DNA of 64,000 nt from positions 176,892 to 240,891 of the forward strand of contig NW_022985166.1 in NCBI RefSeq assembly GCF_010093535.1. Reading direction: 5' to 3'. Position numbers and translations under genes: made by a program. The stretch comes from Lindgomyces ingoldianus (lineage: Eukaryota > Ascomycota > Dothideomycetes > Pleosporales > Lindgomycetaceae). Positions 44,901-56,854 of the stretch are shown in pieces. Under the pieces are notes generated by a model that was given only the letters and a program-made list of their open reading frames with translations, did not search any database and was not told the DNA's origin. Numbering within the stretch: position 1 is the first letter of the stretch; each line of letters begins with the position of its first letter.

Positions 44901-47291
44901 GTGCAGAATTAGATAATTATACAAACAATAAGTTAGTGTTATAAATAGCTGTTAAAGCCCTAAATAATATAGTAGAACTAAATAGTCTTATACCTACATT
45001 ACTTATGTTTAGAACATACCTAAGAATTAATATAAATTCTGCACTATTCTCTAATATTATTATGCAAGCTAACGCTATATAAAAGGTAATAAAAATGCTT
45101 TAAAGCAAGAGAGTAAAAGTTAATATTAATTATGTAATTAATACCTAGAATAGCCTAACCTTATATAAAGTACTAAATCTCCTACTTAGTTCTAAAGTAA
45201 AGACATAGCAAAAAAAAAAGGGATAGACAGGACTACACATAGTAAAGGGAATTAAGGCCCTAGACATTATTATTAAGATAGAGAACAGTCTAGTAAGACT
45301 CTACTACATATAAGTTATGCTATATTATTGTACAAAGGATAAGGATAAACCTGCACAAGAATTACTAGATCTAGATAAACTAGCCCTAGTACAAAGAGAT
45401 CCTCCACAGGCATAAAAGAGAGGTTGCCTACATAAGCAACTAACTCTAGTTAATAAACTGCACAAAACAGCCCCTTAAGTAGCATTAGATTTATTATACA
45501 AACTAAAACTAGAACTACAGCTAGCTAAGAAAAGCTAAAGGAGACTATATAAAAATCTATAGGCTATAACATTTTTAACTTAAAAGAAAAAGAAAGACTA
45601 CGCGCTAGTAATTAAGCTCTATGCAGATAGTGTAATTATAACACCTAGAAGACTATTTAAAGAATTAGACTATACAGAAATAAAAAGTCTAATTATAAGT
45701 AGCATATTTAAAGTACTCTTATATAATTTATTAATTTATAAGGGACAGATCTTTAACCTTTAACTTATATATAAAGTTAAAAAGAAATTAATAAAACTAT
45801 ATAAAAAGTTACAACTTATGTTTATAGAACATTTAGATAAGAAGAAAAAGAAAATCCTTACATAGTCTCCTATAATTTAGAAAATAAGTTAGAGGTTAAT
45901 CTTAGCTATTAGCCTATTACTAATAGCTTTATATAACATGCACTGTAAACTATGTAATATTACTTAGGCATATGTATAATTAATAGATAAGCTTGTTTGC
46001 ACTCTCTTTACATAACTACTAAAAAAACTCTGTAAAAGCTTCCCTCCACACACAATATTTAGAGTTGTATAACTACAATACAGCGTAGCAGAGTTAGGCT
46101 TATATTAGTTTAAAACATACTATAACTATTATAAGAATAGACTTTTTATAAAAACCTTATTATATAATCTATGCTTGTTAATTACACATAAAGGCCTAAC
46201 AGTGTTTAGTATTACAGGACTATAAACAGATAATACTCTTAGTATTATTATAGCTAATTTTGCATAAAGAGAGAAAGAAAAATTACTTAAGGCTAACTTC
46301 TAAGTAAAGCCTAAGACTATACTATTATATAATTAGGCTATTAAATTTAATAAAGAAAAGATCTACTTTATATAAAATAATATTATTTTTATATAGAAAA
46401 GTTAAGCTAGGAATCTACACATAATAGAGTCTAAGGTAGAGGATGCTGCGCAGAAGTACGTTAAACAGCGCGCGCGAGGTGCCTATATCGCATTAGTATG
46501 TTAACCTGAGGCAGCATTTAACCTGTCTACTGCTGCTTAAGTTGTGTTGCTGTTATACAACAATATTAAGGCATTAAATGTATAAATTTAATAGCAAATT
46601 AATAACTAAAATAAAGGATTATTATACATACTACTTAATCTTTTTTATATAAAGTTGTTTATTTTTACTAATAGATTATTTATAAACAACAAGGACCTAA
46701 GTTTACAGCTTAGCTTTTTTATTATTCTTAGAACTAAGCAGTAAACTAGGAACTTATATAACTTTAAAATTATAGGTAATATTATACACTAGAACTTCTC
46801 TAAGTGTAAACGCGTTACCTGCTCTATCCTAGCTAGTAAGCTGTACAGAATAGTGGGAGGATTTAACTGCGCAATTGCACTAAGTACAACTATTAACTAG
46901 ATTACACGTATGCTTAGAATACCTCCTGTACTTATTGTACTATGCATAGATTTAAGATCTCTATATAAATGTCTTATAAAGCTTAAGACAATAAATAAGA
47001 AAAAACTTATAATTAATATTATGTTAATTTAAGAATTATATAAGAAAAAGAAGATTACAGAGATTAAGTAAATTAATAAAAAAAATAACCCTATAAATGC
47101 CTGTACAAAGAAGGCGCTAAACTCTACTCTTAAAGAACTAATTTTGTATAACTAACTAACTGTTAGAGTTAAAGCGTTAGTTAACAGACTTAAGCCTATA
47201 TAAAATAGGCAAAAAAGGCCCTATAGCAACCTGTCTACTGTATGTGTAAACAACATAAGTCCTGTATAAAGGAAAAAGAAAAAGTTGCTAA

Positions 47292-47543
47292 TATCTAAAT
47301 AGTAATATTTAGGCGCCTAGTTAATAGTCACGTGGCTTAGATGCGCCTAGATCCCTGTGCACAGAGATCCGTGCGCAGAGTTTAGGACTATATTAACCCC
47401 TTTCCTTTATACAATAGAAACAAGAAGAAGCAATTAACACTAGTTACCTAACACCCCTGTGCGATGTTTACACCGTGCAAACCTCTCCGTCTCGTACGCA
47501 TTTGCTGACACTAAGTGCTAGCTAGCAGAGAGTCTATTCAACA
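47292..47543 (+). repeat. 3' LTR of Copia-1
   Basis: 252 bp, from TATCTAAATAG (TGTCCGAATAG after RIP) to ATTCAACA. It differs from the 5' LTR by transitions. Its left half carries the G-to-A and C-to-T changes and its right half is the better preserved one. Confidence 0.85.
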
Positions 47544-47655
47544 TTTAGTCTATAATTTTAAGGCAAGATACTACTTTATACTGCTATTATATAAGCATGC
47601 TAAGAATAACTTAAACTTAAATAAGCAATGTTCTTAATTAAGCCTACATATAAGG

Positions 47656-48645
47656 CAGGGTTGCCACTTTTTAGTAATAGTAATTACTATTACTATAAGC
47701 ACCTAGTAATAGTAATTACTATTACTAGAAGCGCCTAGTAATTGCTATAGTAATTACTATTACTAGAGGTACATAGTAATTACTATTTCTATAAATAGAT
47801 ATTTTATAGAAAAATATTTTAAGTAGTAAAAGTAATAATTATTATAATAGTATATAATAATTCTTATGTCTCTAGTAATATATAAAGCTTTTTTATTAAA
47901 AAAAAACTATATAAGCTAAAAAAAAATTAACAAGTAATTACTATAATTTAAACAACTATAATATATATAATAATAATATATAATAACGCTATATAATACT
48001 ACTTAACATATATATTTACTTTACTAAAGTTATTCTACTTATTAATATTNNNNNNNNNNNNNNNNNNNNNNNNNNNNNNNNNNNNNNNNNNNNNNNNNNN
48101 NNNNNNNNNNNNNNNNNNNNNNNNNNNNNNNNNNNNNNNNNNNNNNNNNNNNNNNNNNNNNNNNNNNNNNNNNNNNNNNNNNNNNNNNNNNNNNNNNNNN
48201 NNNNNNNNNNNNNNNNNNNNNNNNNNNNNTTAGATTATTTAAATTATTTAGTTAGATTAGTTTATTTAGTTAAATTATTTTACTTAGTTTACTAAGTTTA
48301 TCTAAATATAGTAGTCTAAGTAAAATAAGAAAAATAAAGTTAAAAGTGCTATAAATTTTAAATAGCTAATTAAGACTTATGTTATACTTTTATACTATTT
48401 TTAGTAAATAGTAATTACTAGATTACTATAGTAATTACTATAGTAACAGTAATAGTAATTACTATAGTAATTACTATGCAACCTTTTAGCTCTAGTAATA
48501 GTAATTACTATAGTAATAGTAATAGTAATTACTATAGTAATAGTAATAGTAATTACTATAGTAATTACTATTACTAGAGCTAAAAGGTTGCATAGTAATT
48601 ACTATAGTAATAGTAATTACTATTACTATAGTAAACAGCAACCCT
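47656..48645. mobile_element. hAT-like non-autonomous element copy 2, with assembly gap
   Basis: Ends CAGGGTTGCCACTTTTTAGT and, inverted from the right, CAGGGTTGCTGTTTACTATA. Subterminal AGTAATTACTATTACTA arrays fill 47675-47790 and 48405-48630. The parts left and right of the gap match, reversed, 18660-20930 (minus insertions) and 13842-17080 of copy 1. No nested insertions here, but the gap falls exactly where copy 1 has its 18-bp minisatellite. Confidence 0.6.
48050..48229. other. run of 180 N (assembly gap)
   Basis: Unknown bases. By comparison with copy 1 it replaces the 18-bp minisatellite and neighbouring AT-rich DNA (17040-17203 and 18304-18660), so the true length is unknown. Confidence 0.95.
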
Positions 48646-48795
48646 GCTAGCAGGCAAGATAATATTAATATTATAAAATAGTAAAGCTGCTACATGCTAC
48701 TTCTTAGCCTATTTATAATTAGCATTTTATATAAAAAGAAAGTAAAAAAGCTAAAAGATTTATACATTTATGCTAAGACACTAAATAAACTACTA

Positions 48796-49927
48796 ACGTA
48801 CCTAACAGGTTGGCTGGCCACACAGGTTAGCTGGCTACTTTTGCCAAGCCCCTACTAAAACTACCCTATTCTCTCGCAAAACAGCCTACTTTAGCCTTGT
48901 ATAAAGTAATACAACATAAGATATTATTTAGAGTCTACTTCTACTACTTACTTATATGTACATAAGTTATGCCTAGTTTAATTGCACTACTTATATTACT
49001 TTTAACTTAGCTTACCTTTTTTAGCGTGCACTTGCGTCTTTAGCTTCTTTCTATTACTACGCGCTTTAAACTTCTTTAAAGTAGTTAGACAAGCCCTATT
49101 CTTAACTATTAAGGTCTTTTTTGCCTAAATCTGCTTTCTTTTATGTAATTTATATTGCGTAGTAGCCTTATTTACTACTTAAAGCTCTGTAATCTTATAG
49201 CTTACTTTATTATGTTAATGCTTTAGATAACTATTATCTACTTCTTATTACTTTACTATATTACTTTTAGCTATCTTTATTTCTTTAAAGCTATAATAAC
49301 TGCTCTAGTTAATATTTAGCCTATTATAAAGCTTAACTTATTAAAGTTATACCTGTCTTTATCTTAGATACTGTACTTAGCTTTTATGTTAGCTACTAGG
49401 CAAAACTAGCTCTAGATAACCTCTAGATTCTTATAAAGCACCTTTTTATAATTATACTTATAATTAAACTTTATTAGAAACTTAAGGCAGTGCTTAACTT
49501 ATATACTAGTCTAGTTTAAGCTAACCTAGCCTAGATTACACTCTGCAGGCAAGGAATTAGCTATATTAGCTATAGCTACAAGCCTAGAGAGAAATCTGCG
49601 TATTATAAGCTTAAGTATGTACTTAACAACTACTTTTTTTTTAAGCTTAGTTAGATTTCTTAATTTAGGCTAGCATTCTGCTTATAAAGGCTGTCTAGCG
49701 CGTTAATTACTTAGTGTTGTGTAAGAGACATTATAGATAGCTGTAGCGTGTTATAAGAAGAGTTTTAAGTCTTATTTAAAAGCTTAAAGAGTAAGCTGTA
49801 TCTAATGTTATTTAGAAGATTTAATCTAGTGTTGTTGTTAAAGCATTATGTAGATAGGTAGAGTTTAGTAGGGGCTTAGCAAAAGTGGCTGGCCAACCCG
49901 TGTGGCCGGCTAACCTGTTAGGTACGT
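48796..49927 (-). mobile_element. P3 element copy b (pogo/Fot, internally deleted)
   Basis: 1132 bp flanked by TA (48794-48795 and 49928-49929). Same length, orientation and internal deletion as copy a at 11668-12799. Terminal repeats are CAGGTTGGCTGGCCACA-type doublets with extra RIP changes. Confidence 0.85.
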
Positions 49928-50061
49928 TAATTAGTAGTAAAACTAGTTAAAAAGGTAACATAAATGCGCCCTAGGCTACTAGACTGCACAAGGACGTTAA
50001 AGACGCCCACACTAACAGCGCTAGAGGTAGAGGAGGAAGGCTAGAGAGACATCTCTATCTC

Positions 50062-50102
<41 letters not shown>

Positions 50103-50825
50103 GCAGGAGTATCTGTCACTATTAGCACTATACAAAAAGAGAAAAGAGCTAAGGAATTATATAGTAAAGCTTAAAAAGTAAAAAATAAAGAAAAGAAAGT
50201 AAAAAAAAAAAAAGACTTTATTATATACACCTCTCTACGCACTTGCCTACATAAAGATTCTACACTATTCTAGCATAAAACTCTACATAAAATAGTTTAT
50301 ATACTACTAAATTACTTATAAGGCAAGCGCATAAAGGCTGCATAATAATAGCCTAAAACACTCTACACTATTTATAAAGCTATTTATATAGCGTAACTAG
50401 CCTATTTTAATATATAGCATTACTAAGGCAAGTCCTAATAAATAAAGTAAAGTAAAAGTAGAACATAATTAGATAGACTTATACAGACAGAAAGAAGGTA
50501 ACATATATAAAAGGTAACTCTTTAGATAAAAAGAAAAGTTGCTAGTGTTTATACACAGTAGTAGCGTTATAATCTAGATATAAGTAATTGCGCACAAGCA
50601 GGACTACATATCTATGTTACATAATGCTTATGTGTGAACCTCTGTGTGTAAACATCTAGATATCCTCTTTTTCCTCTATATACAAAAAAGACAAGAGTAA
50701 TAGAACTAGAAACATGTTACCCTTACCTTACCTACCTTATACGCTGTGCACACTGTACACTACTCTTACTCTTGCTACTTAAGTGCTTATACTATAAGCA
50801 GCTAGCTGTTAGAGCCTATTTAACA
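49928..50825 (+). mobile_element. probable Copia tail with diverged 3' LTR
   Basis: The stretch AAAAAGAAAAGTTGCTA before 50545 matches the end of Copia-1 internal DNA (AAAAAGAAAAAGTTGCTAA) just before its 3' LTR. From 50545 to 50825 an LTR-like unit runs TGTTTATACACAG...CCTATTTAACA (281 bp), with CACTGTGCACA-type blocks as in the Copia LTRs. Upstream 49928-50544 is AT-rich with no clear motif. No target duplication was seen. Confidence 0.4.
50066..50099. repeat. (TG)17 microsatellite
   Basis: 34 nt of pure TG, flanked by CTCTATCTCTCTA and CAGGCAGG. Perfect despite lying in DNA depleted of CpA/TpG. Confidence 0.98.
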
Positions 50826-52886
50826 CTAACACTATATTTTATTTTAGTTTATAGATAAATTTTTTAGCTGTTATTATTTTTTCTAAAGGCTAAGTGTGCA
50901 AATATTTAGTAGTTTTATTAAGAGCTACTATAATTATGTTGCACATCCTTTCTGTCTCTAGCTTTTTAGATAGGGGAAGTTTTATAATAAAGTTTATTAT
51001 AATTATTATTTATAGTTGCTTTAAAGCTTTAATTAGTTGTAAGTATCTATAGGCTTTATACCTTTATAAGTTGTTTTTATTACAGGTATTGCATTTCTTA
51101 AGCACCTTAGTGCACAGTTGTTTTACTTTTAGTATCTGTCTTAGTATAGCAGCCCTTAGTTTCTTCTAGAGGGTGCCTATTTCTAGGTGTTTAAACATTA
51201 GGGATTTGTAATATTTCTATATTAGATTTTTCTATCCCTACTTATTTACTGTAAGTGTGTAGAGCTTCTTTATAAGTTAGAGTCTGTTATAGACCTATTC
51301 TTTATTAGTTTTTTTAAAAAGAGTAAATTTCTTAGTTTTTTCTTTTTCTTTATTAAAGTAATCTAGTCTATAGCTAAGAGCATTAGCCTGCTAATTCTAT
51401 GTTTTTACAATGTGTTTAATTACACAGTTAAACTACATAAGTTTTATAGCCTATTTTACATGCATTAGCAAAAGCGTTTTTATAGTTAGAAATGTAACTA
51501 AGTTTACATAGTCTGTTATAATGTAAAAGGGTTTTACTATTTTATGTAGTTCTATAGCCTATACTCTTACTGTATTTAGTATAGCTTTTAGTTTTTTATT
51601 AGGTATACTGTAGCTAGCTTTAGGTCCTAAGAACGTAGCTAAGTAGTAAGCTACTAAGTGCTATTTTTTATCTTTCTGTTTTTAGTAAAACGCGGCTCTG
51701 CTGGCTTCTAGAGATGCGTCTATGTAGATTTTAGTATCTAGCTATAGGTTATACATTCTTAGCACTAGTTTTACTGTTATAGCCTATTTTAGTGCTATAA
51801 ATGCCTTATTTATTTATAGTGTCTAAATAAATTTTGCTATTGCCTGTTCCTTAGTAGTAGTGTTTGTTAAAGGTATAGTAATTTTTAAGTAGTTTTTAAT
51901 TATTTATCTAATATATCCTAATAGTCTAAGGAATCTCTTAACTTCTTTAACCACAGTAAGTTCCAGCTATTTAAGTACTTTTTATACTTTAGCTAGGTTA
52001 ATCTTTATTTTTTTTATTAATTATAAATCTTAAATATTTTATCTTAGTAATATAGAATTTGTATTTAAAGAGCTGTAGGTAGAGTCTGTATTTTCTTAAC
52101 TATTCTAGGACTCTTTATACCTTCTGTACGTAGTCTTCTAGGGTATCCTTTAAGTAGATAAGGACGTTGTCTAAGTATACTAGAGTAAAGACATTAAGGT
52201 ATAAGTTAAAGGCAGTGTTAATAATTTACTAGAATGTTGCTAGGGCATTTATTAGGCTAAACAGCATTACTAATAACTTATAGAGTCTCTATAGAGTTTT
52301 AAATGCTGTAAGCTACTTATCTTTTTTTTTTTTTTAATTTTATTAAATCTGTCTTGTACATTAAACTTTATAAAGTACTAGGTTCCTTTTAATTAATTTA
52401 TAATGTCTTGTATAATTAGTAGAGGAAATTAGTCTTAGATTATGTTATTATTTAAGGTTCTATAATCTTAGCAGACATAGATTTTTTTCCTTTCTTTTTT
52501 ACAAAAACTACTACTAAGGCGACTAGGCTATAGCTTTTTTAGATGTAGCCTTAAGCTAGCATTTAGTTAACGTACTTCTATAAGGCTTCCTTCTGCGTTC
52601 TTATTAGTAGGCGCAGCTTATAGGTCTTTAAGTTGTAGTTTTCTACTAAGTTAATAGTATAGTTTTATAGCTAATGTAGTAGTAGTTTTTTTAGATCTTC
52701 TAGTGTTTTAAACATATCCTTATAGTTCTTATACTTAGTAGAAATGCTTTTTTTTTAAATTCTAAAGATTCTTATATAGTCTATATTCTTATTAGCCTTT
52801 ATTTTTTTATAAAAGACTTTTTTAAGCTTTTTTTTTTATAATTCTTATTACTTAAGCTTTTAGCTTTTAATAAGAGAATTTCTATA

Positions 52887-55800
52887 ACATGGTCCACAAG
52901 CGAATGTTCAACACAAGCGAGTGTTCCGCCCCACCACCAAAACGCAGCCAACCTACTACTAACCGCAATGCATTAACATGGTCCACAAGCGAATGTTCAA
53001 CACAAGCGAGTGTTCTGTCCCACCACTAAAACGCAGCCAACCTACTACTAACTGCAATGCATTAACAACTATATAATTAATTATCTTTAAAAGAGGCTAG
53101 AATTAACCTAGCTATTTAAGCTCTTAATAAAGACATGTTTTTAACTAAAAGGTGTGCTGCAGCACTTTATAATGTTAATTAAATAGCTCTCTGCTAACAA
53201 CGCGCAGGGATAACTATGCAACGTGACTGTACAGCTAACAACAAGAAGCTTACAAAGCTAAAAAAAAAAGGTAATTATTAAGCATATACTTAATCTAGAT
53301 TCCTAAGGATTTGCGCCTACTCTAGGTGCTGTACAAGAGATGGCTAACAAGCTTCTTACTAAGCGCAGCGCTCTACTAGCAGGTATTAACTAGCCATCTA
53401 ACTTTGTTGCGCGTACACTAGCAGTTAAAACCTACCTTAGCTAACTATATAATTACTAATAAGCAAAATGCAAAGATCTAGTAATTATAAGTAAGTAGTT
53501 TAAGCTTATAAAGGCTACATAATTAAAGTACAGCATTATAAATTAGAACACATATAATTTTAACAAGACAGGCTTTTAAATAGAGGTTATATTAAGCTAA
53601 ATAGTTATTATAGGCATAAATAGACATAATTAGCTAAAGGCTATACAGCTAGGTAACTGTAAATAGGTAACAGTTATTGCAGGCATTAACGCAAATAAGT
53701 AGGCAATACCTCTGTATGTAATCTTTAAAGGCAAGCATTACCTATCTGCCTAGTATAAGGATAAAGATATACTAAAAGACTAAGCTATTAGTGTTAGCAA
53801 CAACAGCTAGACAACTAATAAACATAAAATTACATAGCTAAAGCACTTTAATCTGCACATAAAAGATTACTTAGTAGGCTTATAGTAGCTGCTTATTTTT
53901 AATAGCTATAAAAGCTATTACTCTATTAAATTCCTAAAGCTCTGTAAGCAGAGGCGTATTATAGCGCTCTATATGCTAGCACACGTGTCACATATTCTAC
54001 AGCTGCTTAACGTTAGCTGCTTTTTACTGTTAAAGTGCATGTACAGTACTAAGATTAGCTAGTTAATCTACTACTAGATTAACTATATAAACAAGCTAAC
54101 CTTTCTACTAGCCTTTAAAGCAGCATTTAGTTGCTTAATTACAACAGATAATATCTATGTAGGCTTTAAAGCTATAGGACTAGTCCTATTTAACCTAGAG
54201 CTAGTGCTCTTAAAGCTTAATATACAGCTACTTAATTAGCTAGCTACTTTACTACTAAATACTGCCTAGGAGGCTTAAACACCTAGTAATTTTTATAAAG
54301 TTAAGGCTTAGTTAACTCTACTATATAATTAAATTTAAAGGCATTAGAATTTATCTTTTTTTGCTATGCTTAATCTAGCAAAGTAGCTAAGTAAGGGCGC
54401 TACTAAGATAGCTTATATTACTATTCTATAGCATAATTAAGCAGCTGCCCTAGAGAGAGCCTGTAAGGCAGCTATAAAGCGTAAGCAGTGTAAAAAAAAG
54501 TAAATTTAGAAAAGAGAAACTCTAACAAGTTATTAAAGCTTTAAGTTAAGTACTTAAAAGCTTACTAGTATAGCAGAAGGTAGTAAAATGCCTTAGAAAA
54601 AGTTAACTACTAAAAGCAGCGCAGCGCGCGTACAGCGCTGCAAGCGCTGCAACAAGCCTAGGCATAACTCTTATACATGCAAGGATATTAAATAATTCTA
54701 TAGTAGTTTATTTTATATAGTATATTTTTGCGTTGTTAAATTAATAGTCTTTAAAGTTAAATTTAGTGGTAGGACAGAACACTTGCTTGTGTTGAACATT
54801 CGCTTGTGGACTATGTTAACAACTATACAATTAATTATCTTTAAAAGAGGCTAGAATTAACCTAGCTATTTAAGCTCTTAATAGAGACGCGTCTTTAACT
54901 AAGAGGCGCACTGCAGCACTCTACAATGTTAATTAAATAGCTCTCTGCTAACAACGCGCAGGGATAACTATGCAACGCGACTGTACAGCTAATAACAAGA
55001 AGCTTACAAAGCTAGAAGAGGAGGTAATTATTAAGCATATACTTAATCTAGATTCTTAAGGATTTACGCCTACTCTAGGTGCTGTATAAAAGATGGCTAA
55101 CAAGCTTCTTACTAAGCGCAGCGCTCTACTAGCAAGTATTAACTAGCTATCTAACTTTGTTGCGCGTACGCTAGCAGTTAAAACCTACCTTAGCTAACTA
55201 TATAATTACTAATAAGCAAAATGCAAAGATCTAGTAATTATAAGTAAGTAGTTTAAGCTTATAAAGGCTACATAATTAAAGTACAGCATTATAGATTAAG
55301 ACACATATAATTTTAACAAGACAGGCTTTTAGATAGAGGTTATATTAAGCTAAATAGTTGTTATAGGCACAGATAGACATAATTAGCTAAAGGCTATACA
55401 GCTAGGTAACTGTAAATAGGTGACAGTTATTATAGGCATTAACGCAGATAGGTAGGCAATACCTTTATACATAATCTTTAAAGGCAAGCATTACCTATCT
55501 ACCTAGTATAAAAATAAGGATATACTAAAAGACTAGGCTATTAGTGTTAGTAATAATAGCTAGATAACTAACAAACATAAAATTACATAGCTAGAGCACT
55601 TTAATCTACACATAAAAAATTACTTAGTAAGCTTATAGCAGCTGCTTATTTTTAATAGCTATAAAAGCTATTACTTTGTTAAATTCCTAAAGCTCTATAA
55701 GCAGAGGCGTATTATAGCGCTCTATATGCTAGCACACGCGTCACATATTCTACAGCTGCTTAATGTTGGCTGCTTTTTACTGTTAAAGCGCGCGTATAGT

Positions 55801-56570
55801 ACTAAAATTAGCTAGTTAATCTGCTACTAGATTAACTATATTAATAAGCTAACTTTTCTACTAGCCTTTAAAGCAGCATTTAGTTGCTTAATTACAATAA
55901 ATAATATCTGCACAGGCTTTAGAGCTATAGGACTAGTCCTATTTAACCTAAAGCTAGTGCTCTTAAAGCTTAATATACAGCTACCTAATTAGCCAGCTAC
56001 TTTACTACTAAATACTGCCTAGAAAGCTTAAACACTTAATAATCCTTATAAGGTTAAGGCTTAGTTAACTTTACTATATAATTAGATTTAAAGGCATTAG
56101 AATTTATCTTTTTTTACTATACTTAATCTAGTAAAGCAGCTAAGTAAGAGCGCTACTAAGATAGCTTATATTACTGTTCTATAGCGCAATTAAGCAGCTG
56201 CCCTAGAGAGGGCCTATAAGGCAGCTATAAAGCGCAAGCAGTGTAAAAAAAGTAAATTTAAAAAGAAGAAACTTTAACAAGTTATTAAAGCTTTAAGTTA
56301 AGTACTTAAAAGCTTACTAGTATAGTAAGAGGTAGTAAAATGCCTTAGAAAGAGTTAACTGCTAAAAGCAGCGCAGCGCGCGTACAGCGCTGCAAGCGCT
56401 GCAACAAGCCTAGGTATAACTCTTGTACATGCAAGGATATTAAATAATTCTATAGTAGTTTATTTTATATAGTATATTTTTACGTTGTTATATTAATAGT
56501 CTTTTAAGTTAAATTTAGTAGTAGGGCGGAACACTTGCTTGTGTTCAACATTCGCTTGTGGACTATGTTA
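52887..56570 (+). mobile_element. P4 tandem array: extra end, full copy, headless copy
   Basis: TA precedes 52887. An isolated left end (52887-52973) is followed by TA and a complete P4 element (52976-54816, 1841 bp). A second body then follows without the first about 87 bp (54817-56568), sharing the TA. The two bodies repeat with a period of about 1.75 kb. Both encode plus-strand Fot/pogo transposase relics: VIIKHILNLDS and LGAVQEMANKLLTKRSALLAG (N-terminal half), YNFNKTGF*I, VTVIAGINAN, LLIFNSYKSY, LYMLAHVSHILQLLNVS, and the C-terminal knuckle CKRCNKPRHNSYTCKD. Stops are at probable Gln/Trp codons. Junctions fall at TTA/ACA. The array is nested in the chromovirus. Confidence 0.85.
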
Positions 56571-56854
56571 GCTTTTTTTTCTTAAAGTAGTAACTGCTAC
56601 CCTGCTTTGCTTATTTGTAGGCTAGGCATTAATTATTATAGCATGCTAACTAGGTTATGCGTATATAGTCTTTAGAAGTTTCTATTATTATTGTCCTCTA
56701 GTTAATTGCAGGGTTATGTGCTCTAAGCTAGTTATAGCCTAGAATTATGTTATATTTACCTTCTAACAAAAGTATGTTTATAGACCTTTAATTTTTTATA
56801 GTTAAAGTTTTAAAGTCTTTTTTATATATTTCTAGGTTAATCTATTTTTTACTA

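Larger units (their letters stand above)
41656..47543 (+). mobile_element. Copia-1: complete 5.9-kb Copia element, RIP-inactivated
   Basis: 5888 bp, with two 252-bp LTRs (41656-41907 and 47292-47543) and a perfect 5-bp duplication tttag (41651-41655 and 47544-47548). The plus-strand polyprotein relic follows Copia order. Gag: 42300-43340. GAG-pre-integrase: 44350-44530. Integrase core: YVINIDTLF*VVTFLKLMSA and STNFASKDF at 44610-44790, then VPTL/IPTLLMF near 44990. Reverse transcriptase: V*LQYSVAELGLY near 46070-46110 and TDNTL at 46227-46241 (TDDTL with Asp changed to Asn). RNase H: GAYIALVC and PEAAFNLSTAA near 46480-46545, ending NACTKKALNSTLKEL near 47095-47140. Numerous stops make it non-functional. 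Confidence 0.88.

Noticed and set aside
52887..56570. Possibility that the direct repeats are a CRISPR or satellite array
   Set aside because: The units are full transposons of about 1.75 kb with transposase relics; no short spaced repeats.
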